Of a stretch of 8,071 nucleotides of DNA, positions 1-6,568 are shown piece by piece; position 1 is the first letter of the stretch; each line of letters starts with the position of its first letter. Position numbers and translations under genes: made by a program. A model generated the notes under the pieces. It was not told the origin of the DNA. It saw only the letters and a program-made list of their open reading frames with translations, and ran no database searches. The stretch is from an uncultured bacterium (GTDB lineage: Bacteria; Pseudomonadota; Alphaproteobacteria; CAISDR01): contig CAISDR010000415.1 in NCBI GenBank assembly GCA_903884125.1, positions 1 through 8,071 on the forward strand, given 5' to 3'.

Positions 1-2
1 AG

Positions 3-53
3 CCGCTGACCAGCCAAGACCTGCCGGCGCAGGATCAGACGAACAATCTCTGA
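3..53 (+). CDS. C-terminal tail of an upstream gene (partial, 5' end outside window)
   Basis: One plus-strand frame is open from the left edge to a TGA at 51-53 and encodes the last 16 residues of a protein, PLTSQDLPAQDQTNNL. The stop lies 20 bp before the GTG of the MotB/OmpA-like gene, as expected for co-transcribed genes. MotB-type genes are usually preceded by motA, so a MotA-like proton-channel partner is the natural guess. The visible tail is polar and holds no family signature, so this identity is context only. So short an open frame could also be chance. Confidence 0.4.
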   Translation, partial: PLTSQDLPAQDQTNNL

Positions 54-73
54 GAAAAGAAGCAGAAATTGCT

Positions 74-967
74 GTGAAAGCTTCGCGCCGTGATCGGGCG
101 CAGTCACCGCGAACCAGCGCTTCTGCAGACTCGATGCCTCGCCCGGATATCGAAGAGGCCGAAGACTGGGTCGTCAGCTATATGGACATGGTCACTTTGC
201 TGATGATCGTATTTCTTGGCATGGTCGCTATCATGACCATAGAGCGGAAATTCGACCGGATCGATATGCGCGAACGTGGCGCGGCGGGCCAGGTACAGTC
301 GGGCTCGGCGCCAATTGCCAGTAGCAAAGATTCTTCGGGTGGATCTTCGCGGGTCGATGGGCGGACCGCAGGCCCCCGCGTTTCAAGCTGGCCCATATCA
401 CCTGGCGAAAATGATATCCTGCCTGGCCCTACCGACAGCAGTGGCACTGAAGATACAATCACATCGGCGGCCGCGACCCCGGTCGCTGGTAAAAAAGCGG
501 CCGCAACCGATGATAGTGCCAATTCCCAGCCGCCGCTGTCGCCGGACGGCCGCAAACTTTTAGACAGTCTGCTGAAATCCGGGCTTCCAAAAGAAATTGC
601 GTTTGAGACCACAGATCGTCAGATTCGCATTCAGATTTCTGACAAGGTGCTGTTTGCATCCGGTCAGGCAGACCTGTCCGGCGATGGCGGAAAGGTTATC
701 CGTCAGATCTTGCCGTTTCTGCAATCCATGGCAGGCGTAATATCAGTTGAAGGGCATACCGACGATGTTCCCATTTCCACTGCCAGATTCCCGTCCAATT
801 GGGAATTGTCCGCTGCACGGGCGGGGGCTGTGACACGGCTTCTGGCTGATCAGGGAATTGCGCCGACACGCCTGAGGGCAATCGGTTATGCTGACACGCG
901 CCCGGTAGCCGCCCCGCCTGCAGGTCGCAGTTTGAACAGGCGTGTAACGCTTGTGGTCGAGCCCTGA
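74..967 (+). CDS. MotB/OmpA-family peptidoglycan-binding membrane protein
   Basis: This 297-residue protein has a MotB-like layout. A short cytoplasmic N-terminus is followed by one membrane segment at about residues 32-56, starting DWVVSYMDMVTLLM. Asp38 sits where MotB has its proton-path aspartate. A Ser/Gly/Asp/Pro-rich linker of low complexity covers about 65-160, and an OmpA-type peptidoglycan-binding domain about 188-297. That domain shows GHTDDVPI (227-234), NWELSAARA (242-250), GYADTRPV (271-278) and NRR (288-290). By family knowledge it would anchor an ion-driven MotA/MotB-type stator to the cell wall from the inner membrane. The GTG at 74 is chosen because it keeps the whole N-terminus. 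No strong ribosome site is visible, and ATG 134 is an alternative. No flagellar gene is in the window, so a non-flagellar role is possible. Confidence 0.8.
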   Translation: MKASRRDRAQSPRTSASADSMPRPDIEEAEDWVVSYMDMVTLLMIVFLGMVAIMTIERKFDRIDMRERGAAGQVQSGSAPIASSKDSSGGSSRVDGRTAGPRVSSWPISPGENDILPGPTDSSGTEDTITSAAATPVAGKKAAATDDSANSQPPLSPDGRKLLDSLLKSGLPKEIAFETTDRQIRIQISDKVLFASGQADLSGDGGKVIRQILPFLQSMAGVISVEGHTDDVPISTARFPSNWELSAARAGAVTRLLADQGIAPTRLRAIGYADTRPVAAPPAGRSLNRRVTLVVEP

Positions 968-984
968 AGAAGGCTAGCTGTCTG

Positions 985-1812
985 TCATACCAGATAGAAT
1001 ACCAGACTGCCAAAACCAGCAACCGCACAATATCCGGCAAAGGGGCGCAGGGCATGCAGGTTGCGCCCTTTCAGCCAGGCCATCAAAATCACAATACTCA
1101 GAAATGCCAGAACGCCTGCAATAACCGCTCCGGCAATTGCGCCCCAGATATCGATAACACCATGCTCCAGGCGCATCAGTTTGGGAATCTCCAGAACGCC
1201 AGCACCGAAAATGGCCGGTGTTGCCAGCAAAAATGAAAGGTGTGCAGCCTCTGCCTCAGTCAGGCCGATCATCAGGCCACCAATAATGCTGGCACCCGAA
1301 CGTGAGATCCCCGGGATCAATGCCAGGCATTGCATAAAGCCCACGAAAAGCACCTGCCGAATGGTGATCGCGTCCAGATTTGACCGCGCCTGTCTGGCGG
1401 GGCGGTCGCCAAAATACAGCAATGCCCCATTCGCAATCAGAAAGACCGATGCCACAATCGGTGTGGCAAACAGCATTTTTATCGCATGGTTGAACGCAAG
1501 CCCCAGTACGGCCACCGGCACTGTGCCAATAACCAGCATGAAAATCAGTCGCCGCGCCCGCTGGCTTTCTGCTGACTTCTGGGGCCGGAAGGCCGCCAGC
1601 AAACCAATCCAGTCACGCCAGAAATAAAGCAGAAGGGCGATCGCCGTGCCAAAATGCAGAATAATCAGAAATGCCAGAAAGCCGGGATCGCTCTGCAGGG
1701 CTTCCCACCCAAACAGTCCGGGAACAATTACGGCATGCCCCAGACTGGAAACCGGGAAAAATTCCGTCGCCCCCTGAATGATTGCAATGACAATAATTTC
1801 AAGCCATGACAT
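985..1812 (-). CDS. uppP: Undecaprenyl-diphosphatase UppP (BacA)
   Basis: UppP dephosphorylates undecaprenyl pyrophosphate at the membrane, recycling the lipid carrier for peptidoglycan and other envelope polymers. It is also linked to bacitracin resistance. The 275-residue length is typical. Both family signatures are present. Near the N-terminus, QGATEFFPVSSLGH (13-26) supplies Gln13 and Glu17 of the (E/Q)xxxE motif and His26. ALIPGISRSG (164-173) supplies the conserved Arg171. The rest is strongly hydrophobic with several membrane segments. The ATG at 1812 is preferred because it gives the canonical MSWLEIIVIAIIQG start and has a GGAG site 8 nt upstream. The frame stays open 57 codons further, to 1983, but that part resembles no UppP and would overlap the divergent gene. 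The gene is convergent with the MotB-like gene and divergent from the DapA-family gene. Confidence 0.95.
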   Translation of the reverse strand: MSWLEIIVIAIIQGATEFFPVSSLGHAVIVPGLFGWEALQSDPGFLAFLIILHFGTAIALLLYFWRDWIGLLAAFRPQKSAESQRARRLIFMLVIGTVPVAVLGLAFNHAIKMLFATPIVASVFLIANGALLYFGDRPARQARSNLDAITIRQVLFVGFMQCLALIPGISRSGASIIGGLMIGLTEAEAAHLSFLLATPAIFGAGVLEIPKLMRLEHGVIDIWGAIAGAVIAGVLAFLSIVILMAWLKGRNLHALRPFAGYCAVAGFGSLVFYLV

Positions 1813-1820
1813 CTCGGAAG

Positions 1821-1824
1821 CTCC
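1821..1824 (-). promoter_or_regulatory. Ribosome binding site that fixes the uppP start
   Basis: The minus strand reads GGAG here, 8 nt before the ATG at 1812. It supports the 275-residue UppP over the longer open frame beginning at 1983. Confidence 0.6.
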
Positions 1825-1909
1825 GCTAAAATAATCCAATGGGACACTAGGGCCGAATCGTAAGACTGGACAACCCCGAACAAAAAGTATCCGCTTGGGC
1901 CATTCGCCA

Positions 1910-1928
1910 TGTTCACACACATGTAACA
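1910..1928. promoter_or_regulatory. Possible LysR-type operator half-sites, TGTT-N11-AACA
   Basis: TGTT at 1910-1913 and AACA at 1925-1928 are perfect 4 bp inverted arms with 11 bp between them, which fits the T-N11-A pattern bound by LysR-type regulators. It ends 18 bp before the preferred start of the DapA-family gene, so a bound protein would lie near or over the transcription start. No regulator gene is in the window. Arms this short occur by chance often, so this is a weak call. Confidence 0.2.
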
Positions 1929-1946
1929 GTCCAGATGGAAAGAATG

Positions 1947-2873
1947 ATGACGCAGCCCAAGGTAACAGACCGATCAGTCTCATGGGCCGGTGTATTTCCG
2001 GCAGCTACCACCCAATTTAACCCGGATCTGACCCTTGATCTGGACGGCACCGCCCGCGTGCAGCGGGCACTTGTCGATGACGGCGTCCATGGCATGGTGA
2101 TCCTTGGCACCGTGGGCGAAAACAATTCGCTGAATGCCGAAGAAAAGCGCGCGGTGATGACCCTCGCGCAGCAAAATGTTGGCAATCGCATACCGGTGCT
2201 TAGCGGCGTATCGGAATTTACCACTGCCAGCGCGGTGCAATATGCACAGGACGCTGAAAAAATCGGTCTTGCGGGCCTGATGGTTCTGCCCGCCATGGTT
2301 TATGTTCCATCCGAAGCGGAACTGATCGCACATTTCAGCGCGGTGGCGCGGGCAACCAGCCTGCCCATAATGCTCTATAACAATCCACCTGCCTATCGCG
2401 TGAATATCACGCTGCCTGTTCTGGAGGAACTGGCGCGCATTCCCAATATTGTCGCCATCAAGGAAAGCGCCCCGGACCCGAGACGGTTTTCCGATCTGGC
2501 CAATGCATTTGGTGATCGGTTCATTTTATTCGCTGGTCTGGATGATGTGGCCCTTGAAGGCATGATCCTTGGTGCACAGGGCTGGGTATCCGGCCTGACC
2601 AACGCCTTTCCGGCCGAATCCTTGGCGATGGTAGCAGCACTTGATGTCGGTGACCTTGAAACGGCCCGCCGGATTTACCGCTGGTTCATGCCGCTTCTAC
2701 ACCTGGATGCAGAACACGATCTGGTTCAATCCATAAAGCTGGCAGAAACCATGATGGGGCGCGGCACGGAATGGGTGCGTCCGCCACGACTGCCCTTGGC
2801 AGGCGCCCGGCGCGAGCAGGTTACCAGCATGGTCAGGCAGGCCATTGCCACCCGGCCCGTTCTGACAAAGTGA
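1947..2873 (+). CDS. DapA-family lyase, probably 1-pyrroline-4-hydroxy-2-carboxylate deaminase type
   Basis: This 308-residue protein is a TIM-barrel member of the dihydrodipicolinate synthase / N-acetylneuraminate lyase family. Numbered from the ATG at 1947, it shows GTVGEN (54-59), MVLPAMVYVPS (112-122), MLYNNPPAYRVN (142-153) with the family tyrosine Tyr144, and IVAIKES (168-174) with the Schiff-base lysine Lys172. Two features argue against true lysine-pathway DapA: the second threonine of GTTGE is Val, and the arginine expected five residues after the tyrosine is Ala149. As I recall them, the LPAMVY and YNNP motifs are common in members found in hydroxyproline clusters. With the epimerase gene 9 bp downstream, deamination of the pyrroline intermediate towards 2-oxoglutarate semialdehyde is the best inference. 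ATGs at 1935 and 1944 are also in frame. 1947 is preferred because GGAAAG lies 4 nt before it. A sugar-acid aldolase is the alternative. Confidence 0.85.
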   Translation: MTQPKVTDRSVSWAGVFPAATTQFNPDLTLDLDGTARVQRALVDDGVHGMVILGTVGENNSLNAEEKRAVMTLAQQNVGNRIPVLSGVSEFTTASAVQYAQDAEKIGLAGLMVLPAMVYVPSEAELIAHFSAVARATSLPIMLYNNPPAYRVNITLPVLEELARIPNIVAIKESAPDPRRFSDLANAFGDRFILFAGLDDVALEGMILGAQGWVSGLTNAFPAESLAMVAALDVGDLETARRIYRWFMPLLHLDAEHDLVQSIKLAETMMGRGTEWVRPPRLPLAGARREQVTSMVRQAIATRPVLTK

Positions 2874-2882
2874 GTTTCAGCC

Positions 2883-3881
2883 ATGCGATCGACATTTTTC
2901 TGCATAGACGGCCACACGGCTGGCAATCCGGTCCGTCTGGTCACAGGCGGTGCACCAAATCTTGCTGGTCGCACGATGAGCGAGAAGCGTGCCGACTTTA
3001 TCGCGCGCTATGACTGGATCAGACAGGGATTGATGTACGAACCGCGCGGTCATGACATGATGTCGGGCGGGTTTATTTATCCGCCGTGCGATCCGGCCAA
3101 TGATTTCGCAATTCTTTTCATGGAGACCAGCGGTTGCCTGCCCATGTGCGGCCACGGGTCAATCGGCATGATCACATTTGCGCTGGAACATGGCCTGGCC
3201 CAACCCAAAACAGAAGGTATTCTGAACGTCGAGGTACCCGCTGGCCTGATCAGGGTTCAATACACCCGGCAGGGCAACAAAGTAACCTCGGTCAGATTCA
3301 GAAATGTCCCGAGTTTCGTCATTATGCGGGATCTGGAAATCCAGGTCCCGGAATGGGGCGCATTGAAAATGGATATCGCTTATGGCGGAAATTTTTACGC
3401 CATCATCGAACCACAGGGCAGCTACACGGGAATCGACGATCTTGGTGCCAAAGGAATTCTGGCGAAAAGTCCGATCATCCGGGATCTTATTGCAAAGACC
3501 TATGTGCCGGTTCATCCCGATGATTCCACTATCAGGGGCGTAAGCCACATACTCTGGGCTGACCCGTGGGCGGATGATTGTCACACCGCGCGTGCCGCCG
3601 TATTCTATGGATCAAATGCGATTGACCGTTCGCCATGTGGCACCGGCACGTCAGCACGCCTTGCCCAGTTACATGATCGCGGCCGACTGTCACAGGGCGC
3701 GTCGCTTAATCATCAAAGCATTATCCGCAGCGTATTTGTCGCACGGATCGAGGAGGTGACCAAAGTCGGCACCTATCGCGCAATTGTGCCATCGATTGAA
3801 GGTCAGGCCTATACAACAGGCATGAACCAGATCTGGATCGACGACCTTGAACCATTTCCCTCAGGTTTTCAGGTCAGCTAG
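2883..3881 (+). CDS. Proline racemase family, 4-hydroxyproline 2-epimerase type
   Basis: This 332-residue protein is full length for the proline racemase family. Both catalytic cysteines are present: Cys89 in CLPMCGHGS (85-93) and Cys252 in DRSPCGTGTSAR (248-259). A two-cysteine active site indicates a racemase/epimerase. Trans-3-hydroxyproline dehydratases of the family carry Ser/Thr in place of at least one of them. The N-terminus MRSTFFCIDGHTAGNPVR, the YGGNFYAI segment (167-174) and the SIEGQAYTTG segment (304-313) match what I know of 4-hydroxyproline epimerases, which interconvert trans-4-hydroxy-L-proline and cis-4-hydroxy-D-proline in the cytosol. The gene starts 9 bp after the DapA-family stop, and the next gene follows 2 bp after its own stop, so one transcript is likely. 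The ribosome site is weak, as expected for tight coupling. Proline racemase itself is the main alternative. Confidence 0.85.
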   Translation: MRSTFFCIDGHTAGNPVRLVTGGAPNLAGRTMSEKRADFIARYDWIRQGLMYEPRGHDMMSGGFIYPPCDPANDFAILFMETSGCLPMCGHGSIGMITFALEHGLAQPKTEGILNVEVPAGLIRVQYTRQGNKVTSVRFRNVPSFVIMRDLEIQVPEWGALKMDIAYGGNFYAIIEPQGSYTGIDDLGAKGILAKSPIIRDLIAKTYVPVHPDDSTIRGVSHILWADPWADDCHTARAAVFYGSNAIDRSPCGTGTSARLAQLHDRGRLSQGASLNHQSIIRSVFVARIEEVTKVGTYRAIVPSIEGQAYTTGMNQIWIDDLEPFPSGFQVS

Positions 3882-3883
3882 AC

Positions 3884-4543
3884 ATGGCGTTAAAAATCGC
3901 CTGCCTGCATACTGCTGAAAGCAATGCGTCAGTGCTTGATCAGGCCTTGGATACACTTGGTCCCGGTAACGACGGCACTGATGTAGTTGCCCTTGTCCAT
4001 CATGTGTACCCGCAGCTGCTGGATGAAGCGCTGAAGGCCGGGGGTCTGACGCCAGAGATTGCGGCGAAAGCACAACTGGCCCTTAACCGGGCCGCTGATG
4101 GTGTGGACGGATTATTGCTTACCTGTTCAACTCTGGGACCGGCACTTGACCAGATGTTGCAGCTTTCAACGCCTCATCTGCGCGTTGACCGTGCGCTGGC
4201 CCGCGCGTGTAACAGCCGCCACGGACCATTCATCGTACTTGCGACAATTGAAACAACGCTTGATCCAACGCGCAGACTGTTCGGCCCGTCGGCTGAGGTT
4301 GCTCTTGTTCCGGATGCATGGCCATTTTTTGAAACTGGCGATCAGTTAAGCTATCTCAAGGCAATCGCCGAAACTGCCGATCAGAAGATAGCGCAGGGCT
4401 ATGAGTTTGTCGCACTGGCTCAAGTCTCCATGGCTCCAGCCTGCAACTATAGCCGCCACCCAACGCAGATACTCAATAGTCCCGGCGTCGGCCTAAGGCA
4501 GATCATCTCGATGGCGCAGGCGGTCGAGAATATTGGATTGTAA
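3884..4543 (+). CDS. Asp/Glu/hydantoin racemase superfamily protein with one conserved cysteine
   Basis: This 219-residue protein is of typical superfamily length. It starts with MALKIACLHTAES, a first beta strand, and has the first active-site motif LLLTCSTLGPALDQ (77-90) with Cys81. The second motif, VALAQVSMAPA (176-186), aligns with the LGCxGM-type motif of hydantoin and aspartate racemases. Gln180 stands where the second cysteine is expected, and the nearest cysteine is Cys187. The usual two-base racemisation needs both cysteines. One-cysteine relatives include arylmalonate decarboxylase, so a decarboxylase, isomerase or lyase is conceivable. The gene is 2 bp after the epimerase stop and almost surely co-transcribed and translationally coupled. 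It would be cytosolic, with no signal peptide or membrane segment. The fold assignment is reasonably safe, but reaction and substrate are unknown. Confidence 0.7.
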   Translation: MALKIACLHTAESNASVLDQALDTLGPGNDGTDVVALVHHVYPQLLDEALKAGGLTPEIAAKAQLALNRAADGVDGLLLTCSTLGPALDQMLQLSTPHLRVDRALARACNSRHGPFIVLATIETTLDPTRRLFGPSAEVALVPDAWPFFETGDQLSYLKAIAETADQKIAQGYEFVALAQVSMAPACNYSRHPTQILNSPGVGLRQIISMAQAVENIGL

Positions 4544-4573
4544 CGTTGCGGCCAAGCTGGCAGATTGAAACAT

Positions 4574-4586
4574 TGCGGGCGCCGCA
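4574..4586 (+). terminator. Small GC-rich hairpin after the racemase-family gene
   Basis: TGCGG-GCG-CCGCA forms a 5 bp stem with a 3 nt loop, followed by TTT. It lies in the 76 bp gap between the racemase-family stop and the GST-like gene. The stem is short and the T run is only three bases, so it is at best an attenuating structure. It is the only thing I see in this gap besides the GST ribosome site. Confidence 0.2.
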
Positions 4587-4607
4587 TTTGATAGAAAAAT
4601 GAAACCC

Positions 4608-4612
4608 GGGGA
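4608..4612 (+). promoter_or_regulatory. Ribosome binding site for the GST-like gene
   Basis: GGGGA lies 7 nt before the ATG at 4620, whereas the in-frame ATG at 4599 has no purine-rich site upstream. It therefore decides the start. Confidence 0.5.
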
Positions 4613-4619
4613 TGAACTT

Positions 4620-5615
4620 ATGTCAGACGCGATCTATCAGCTTTACGGCTCGGAAATGTCACCTTATTCAGTCAAGGTCCGGTCATACTTGCGCTACAAG
4701 GGTATAGCCCACCAATGGATTGCCCGTCAGCCATCTAATGACAGCGCCTATAAAGCGGTTGCGAAGCTGCCGATTGTCCCGACACTGGTCACACCCGGCG
4801 GTGAAGGTGTGCAGGATTCAACGCCAATTATCGAAATGCTGGAACGCGAATTCCCGGCGCCGTCCATACATCCTGAATCTTTACCACTTCGTTTTCTGTC
4901 AGCATTGATTGAGGAATTTGGTGATGAATGGGGCAACAAGATCATGTTCCATTATCGGTGGTGGGACGAACTGGACCAGCGCGCTGCCGCAAAAACACTG
5001 GCACGGCTGGCGCAGCCACTGGCGGGTGATGCCGATATCAGCGGGCTGGCCGATCTGATCCGCGGGCGCATGACCGGACGTGGATTTTTCGTTGGCTCAA
5101 GCTCTGCAACAGCCCCTTTAATTCAGGAATATTTTCTGGAACTGATAGACCTGTTATCTGCGCATCTGGCCTCGCGCCGGTATTTATTCGGCGCGCGACC
5201 ATCATTTGGTGATTTCGGTCTGGCCGCGCAATTGTATGAGGCATCTGTTGATCCCACTTGCGGCGGTATTCTGCGCGGACGAGCGCCCATTGTTCTGGAC
5301 TGGTGTCTTCGAATGATTGATCCCCGCGCAGAAGGGACATTTGAAGAATGGGATAGTCTGTCATCGACCCTGATGCCGATACTGAACTACATCGCCCGCA
5401 CATTTCTGCCCTGGACAAATGCAAATGCATCCGCACTTGCCAGCAATGCGGCAGAGTTTACGGTTGAAATTTCGGGCAAATCTTATACGCAGCAGCCGCA
5501 GAAATATCATGCGAAGTCGCTTGCCGCGCTAAAATCAAAATATGCAGCCGTCGCTCAGGACGTAGCACTTAGGCAGATTCTGGATGGCAGCGGGTGCCTG
5601 CCCCATCTGGCCTAG
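4620..5615 (+). CDS. Glutathione S-transferase-fold protein, long form
   Basis: This 331-residue soluble protein has a thioredoxin-fold GST N-terminal domain at about 5-80. It includes YGSEMSPYSVKVRSYL (9-24), the cis-proline region PIVPTL (51-56) and the DSTPIIEML segment (66-74), which is the usual place for glutathione gamma-glutamyl contact. The expected active-site position holds Ser14 (MSPYS), with no CxxC. A helical region follows, with RYLFGARPSFGDFGLAAQL (187-205) matching the C-terminal domain signature in which the Asp caps a helix. About 80 more residues (250-331) extend past a standard 200-220 residue GST. The substrate cannot be read from sequence. It lies 76 bp after the racemase-family gene on the same strand, so co-expression is plausible but unproven. 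Its stop overlaps the stop of the convergent AEC gene. The ATG at 4620 is preferred over 4599 on the ribosome site. Confidence 0.8.
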   Translation: MSDAIYQLYGSEMSPYSVKVRSYLRYKGIAHQWIARQPSNDSAYKAVAKLPIVPTLVTPGGEGVQDSTPIIEMLEREFPAPSIHPESLPLRFLSALIEEFGDEWGNKIMFHYRWWDELDQRAAAKTLARLAQPLAGDADISGLADLIRGRMTGRGFFVGSSSATAPLIQEYFLELIDLLSAHLASRRYLFGARPSFGDFGLAAQLYEASVDPTCGGILRGRAPIVLDWCLRMIDPRAEGTFEEWDSLSSTLMPILNYIARTFLPWTNANASALASNAAEFTVEISGKSYTQQPQKYHAKSLAALKSKYAAVAQDVALRQILDGSGCLPHLA

Positions 5616-6529
5616 AGCAGGCGCAGAAGAGCCAGGGCGATCGGCAAACTTACCGCCGCCCCCAATGTTGTCGCTGTAATGATACTTGCAATCATCGGGG
5701 CATGCCCGTTCATCTGCCGTGCCAGCACATAGGACATCGTGGCGCCGGGCACCGCCCCGCAAAGCACCGCCATTTCCCGCGCCATGCCATGAACACCAAA
5801 AACAAAACAGCCAAGGAACACCAACACAGGCATGGCGACAAGTTTCAGCACACTTGCCCAGATTACCACACGTGTGCTGCCGAAACCGGCGTTCAGATCA
5901 AGACCGGCGCCGGCCGATAAGAGTCCCAATGGCAATGTGGCTGACCCCAGAATCTGGGTGGCTTTGATAACAACCCCGGGCAATGGCGGGAATGCGTGAC
6001 TTGCCAGACCCGCAAGGCACGCGATCAGTAACGGATTACGCGACAGCATCCCGATGGTGGCGCGCAGGTCGATATTCCGCCCCTGAGCATAGCGTGCCAG
6101 CACATACACCGAAAACACATTGGCCATCGGCACCATCACAGCAAGCCCGACTGCCACAAGTGCGACGCCGTCGACGCCATGCAGATTTGCGGCCAATGCC
6201 AGGGCTACAAATGAATTCCAGCGCACGGCGCCCTGAAAAACGGATGAAAATTCCGGACCACCCAGCGCCAGCTTTGACCGTAATGCCAGCAAAGCAAAAG
6301 CCATAACGCTCTGGGCCGATACCAGCGCCAGCGCCAGTGGAACGGCTTCGCCAGCCTGAAGATCAGCTGTTGCCAGATCAGAAAACAGAAGTGTCGGAAA
6401 AAAGACATAGTATGCCACACGATCAATCACCGACCAGCCGATGTCATCCAGAAACCGGATGGCAGCAAGAATTTTGCCAACGCCGATCAGGATGATGACC
6501 GGTGCAAGTGCCGTCAGAATTTCAATCAT
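5612..6529 (-). CDS. AEC (auxin efflux carrier) family permease
   Basis: This 305-residue, very hydrophobic protein has roughly ten membrane segments in two halves, the usual size and layout of bacterial AEC carriers. Recognisable family segments are VAYYVFFPTLLFSDLA (38-53) in the first half, the central LSRNPLLIACLAG (162-174), and ATLPLGLLSAGAGLDL (197-212) with VPGATMSYVLARQM (260-273) in the second half. Characterised bacterial members move malate, malonate or other small carboxylates across the inner membrane. Direction and substrate here are unknown. It starts 39 bp after the methyltransferase stop on the same strand, so it may be the last gene of a minus-strand operon. The ATG at 6529 has only a weak purine stretch just before it. 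Its TAG stop shares the four bases CTAG with the stop of the GST-like gene. Confidence 0.88.
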   Translation of the reverse strand: MIEILTALAPVIILIGVGKILAAIRFLDDIGWSVIDRVAYYVFFPTLLFSDLATADLQAGEAVPLALALVSAQSVMAFALLALRSKLALGGPEFSSVFQGAVRWNSFVALALAANLHGVDGVALVAVGLAVMVPMANVFSVYVLARYAQGRNIDLRATIGMLSRNPLLIACLAGLASHAFPPLPGVVIKATQILGSATLPLGLLSAGAGLDLNAGFGSTRVVIWASVLKLVAMPVLVFLGCFVFGVHGMAREMAVLCGAVPGATMSYVLARQMNGHAPMIASIITATTLGAAVSLPIALALLRLL

Positions 6530-6568
6530 TTCCGTCCGATTTCTATGCGCGCTTCAAATCCTGGCAGG

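Larger units (their letters stand above)
1813..1946. promoter_or_regulatory. Divergent intergenic region between uppP and the DapA-family gene
   Basis: This 134 bp region must hold the promoters for uppP (minus) and for the catabolic-looking operon (plus). I find no convincing sigma-70 pair. On the plus strand, TGGACA at 1867-1872 resembles a -35 box, but the best hexamer at a usable spacing (TATCCG, 1888-1893) is poor and 15 bp away. GGAAAG at 1937-1942 can serve as ribosome site for the ATG at 1947. A small inverted repeat near the operon start is listed separately. Confidence 0.5.

Noticed and set aside
968..984. Terminator between the MotB-like gene and uppP
   Set aside because: The 17 bp gap and its flanks give no stem longer than about 4 bp and no T run.
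696..1055. 119-codon minus-strand open frame across the 3' ends of the MotB-like gene and uppP
   Set aside because: It overlaps the well-supported OmpA domain and has no recognisable motif or start signal.
1061..1627. 188-codon plus-strand open frame inside uppP
   Set aside because: It is a shadow of uppP on the opposite strand, rich in Arg, Ala, Pro and Ser, with no domain or ribosome site.
1813..1983. 57-codon upstream in-frame extension of uppP on the minus strand
   Set aside because: It resembles no UppP N-terminus, overlaps the divergent gene start and removes the intergenic region. The ATG at 1812 has its own GGAG site and gives the canonical N-terminus.
3159..3584. 141-codon minus-strand open frame within the epimerase gene
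   Set aside because: It is antisense to a full-length, motif-complete enzyme, with composition expected of a shadow frame.
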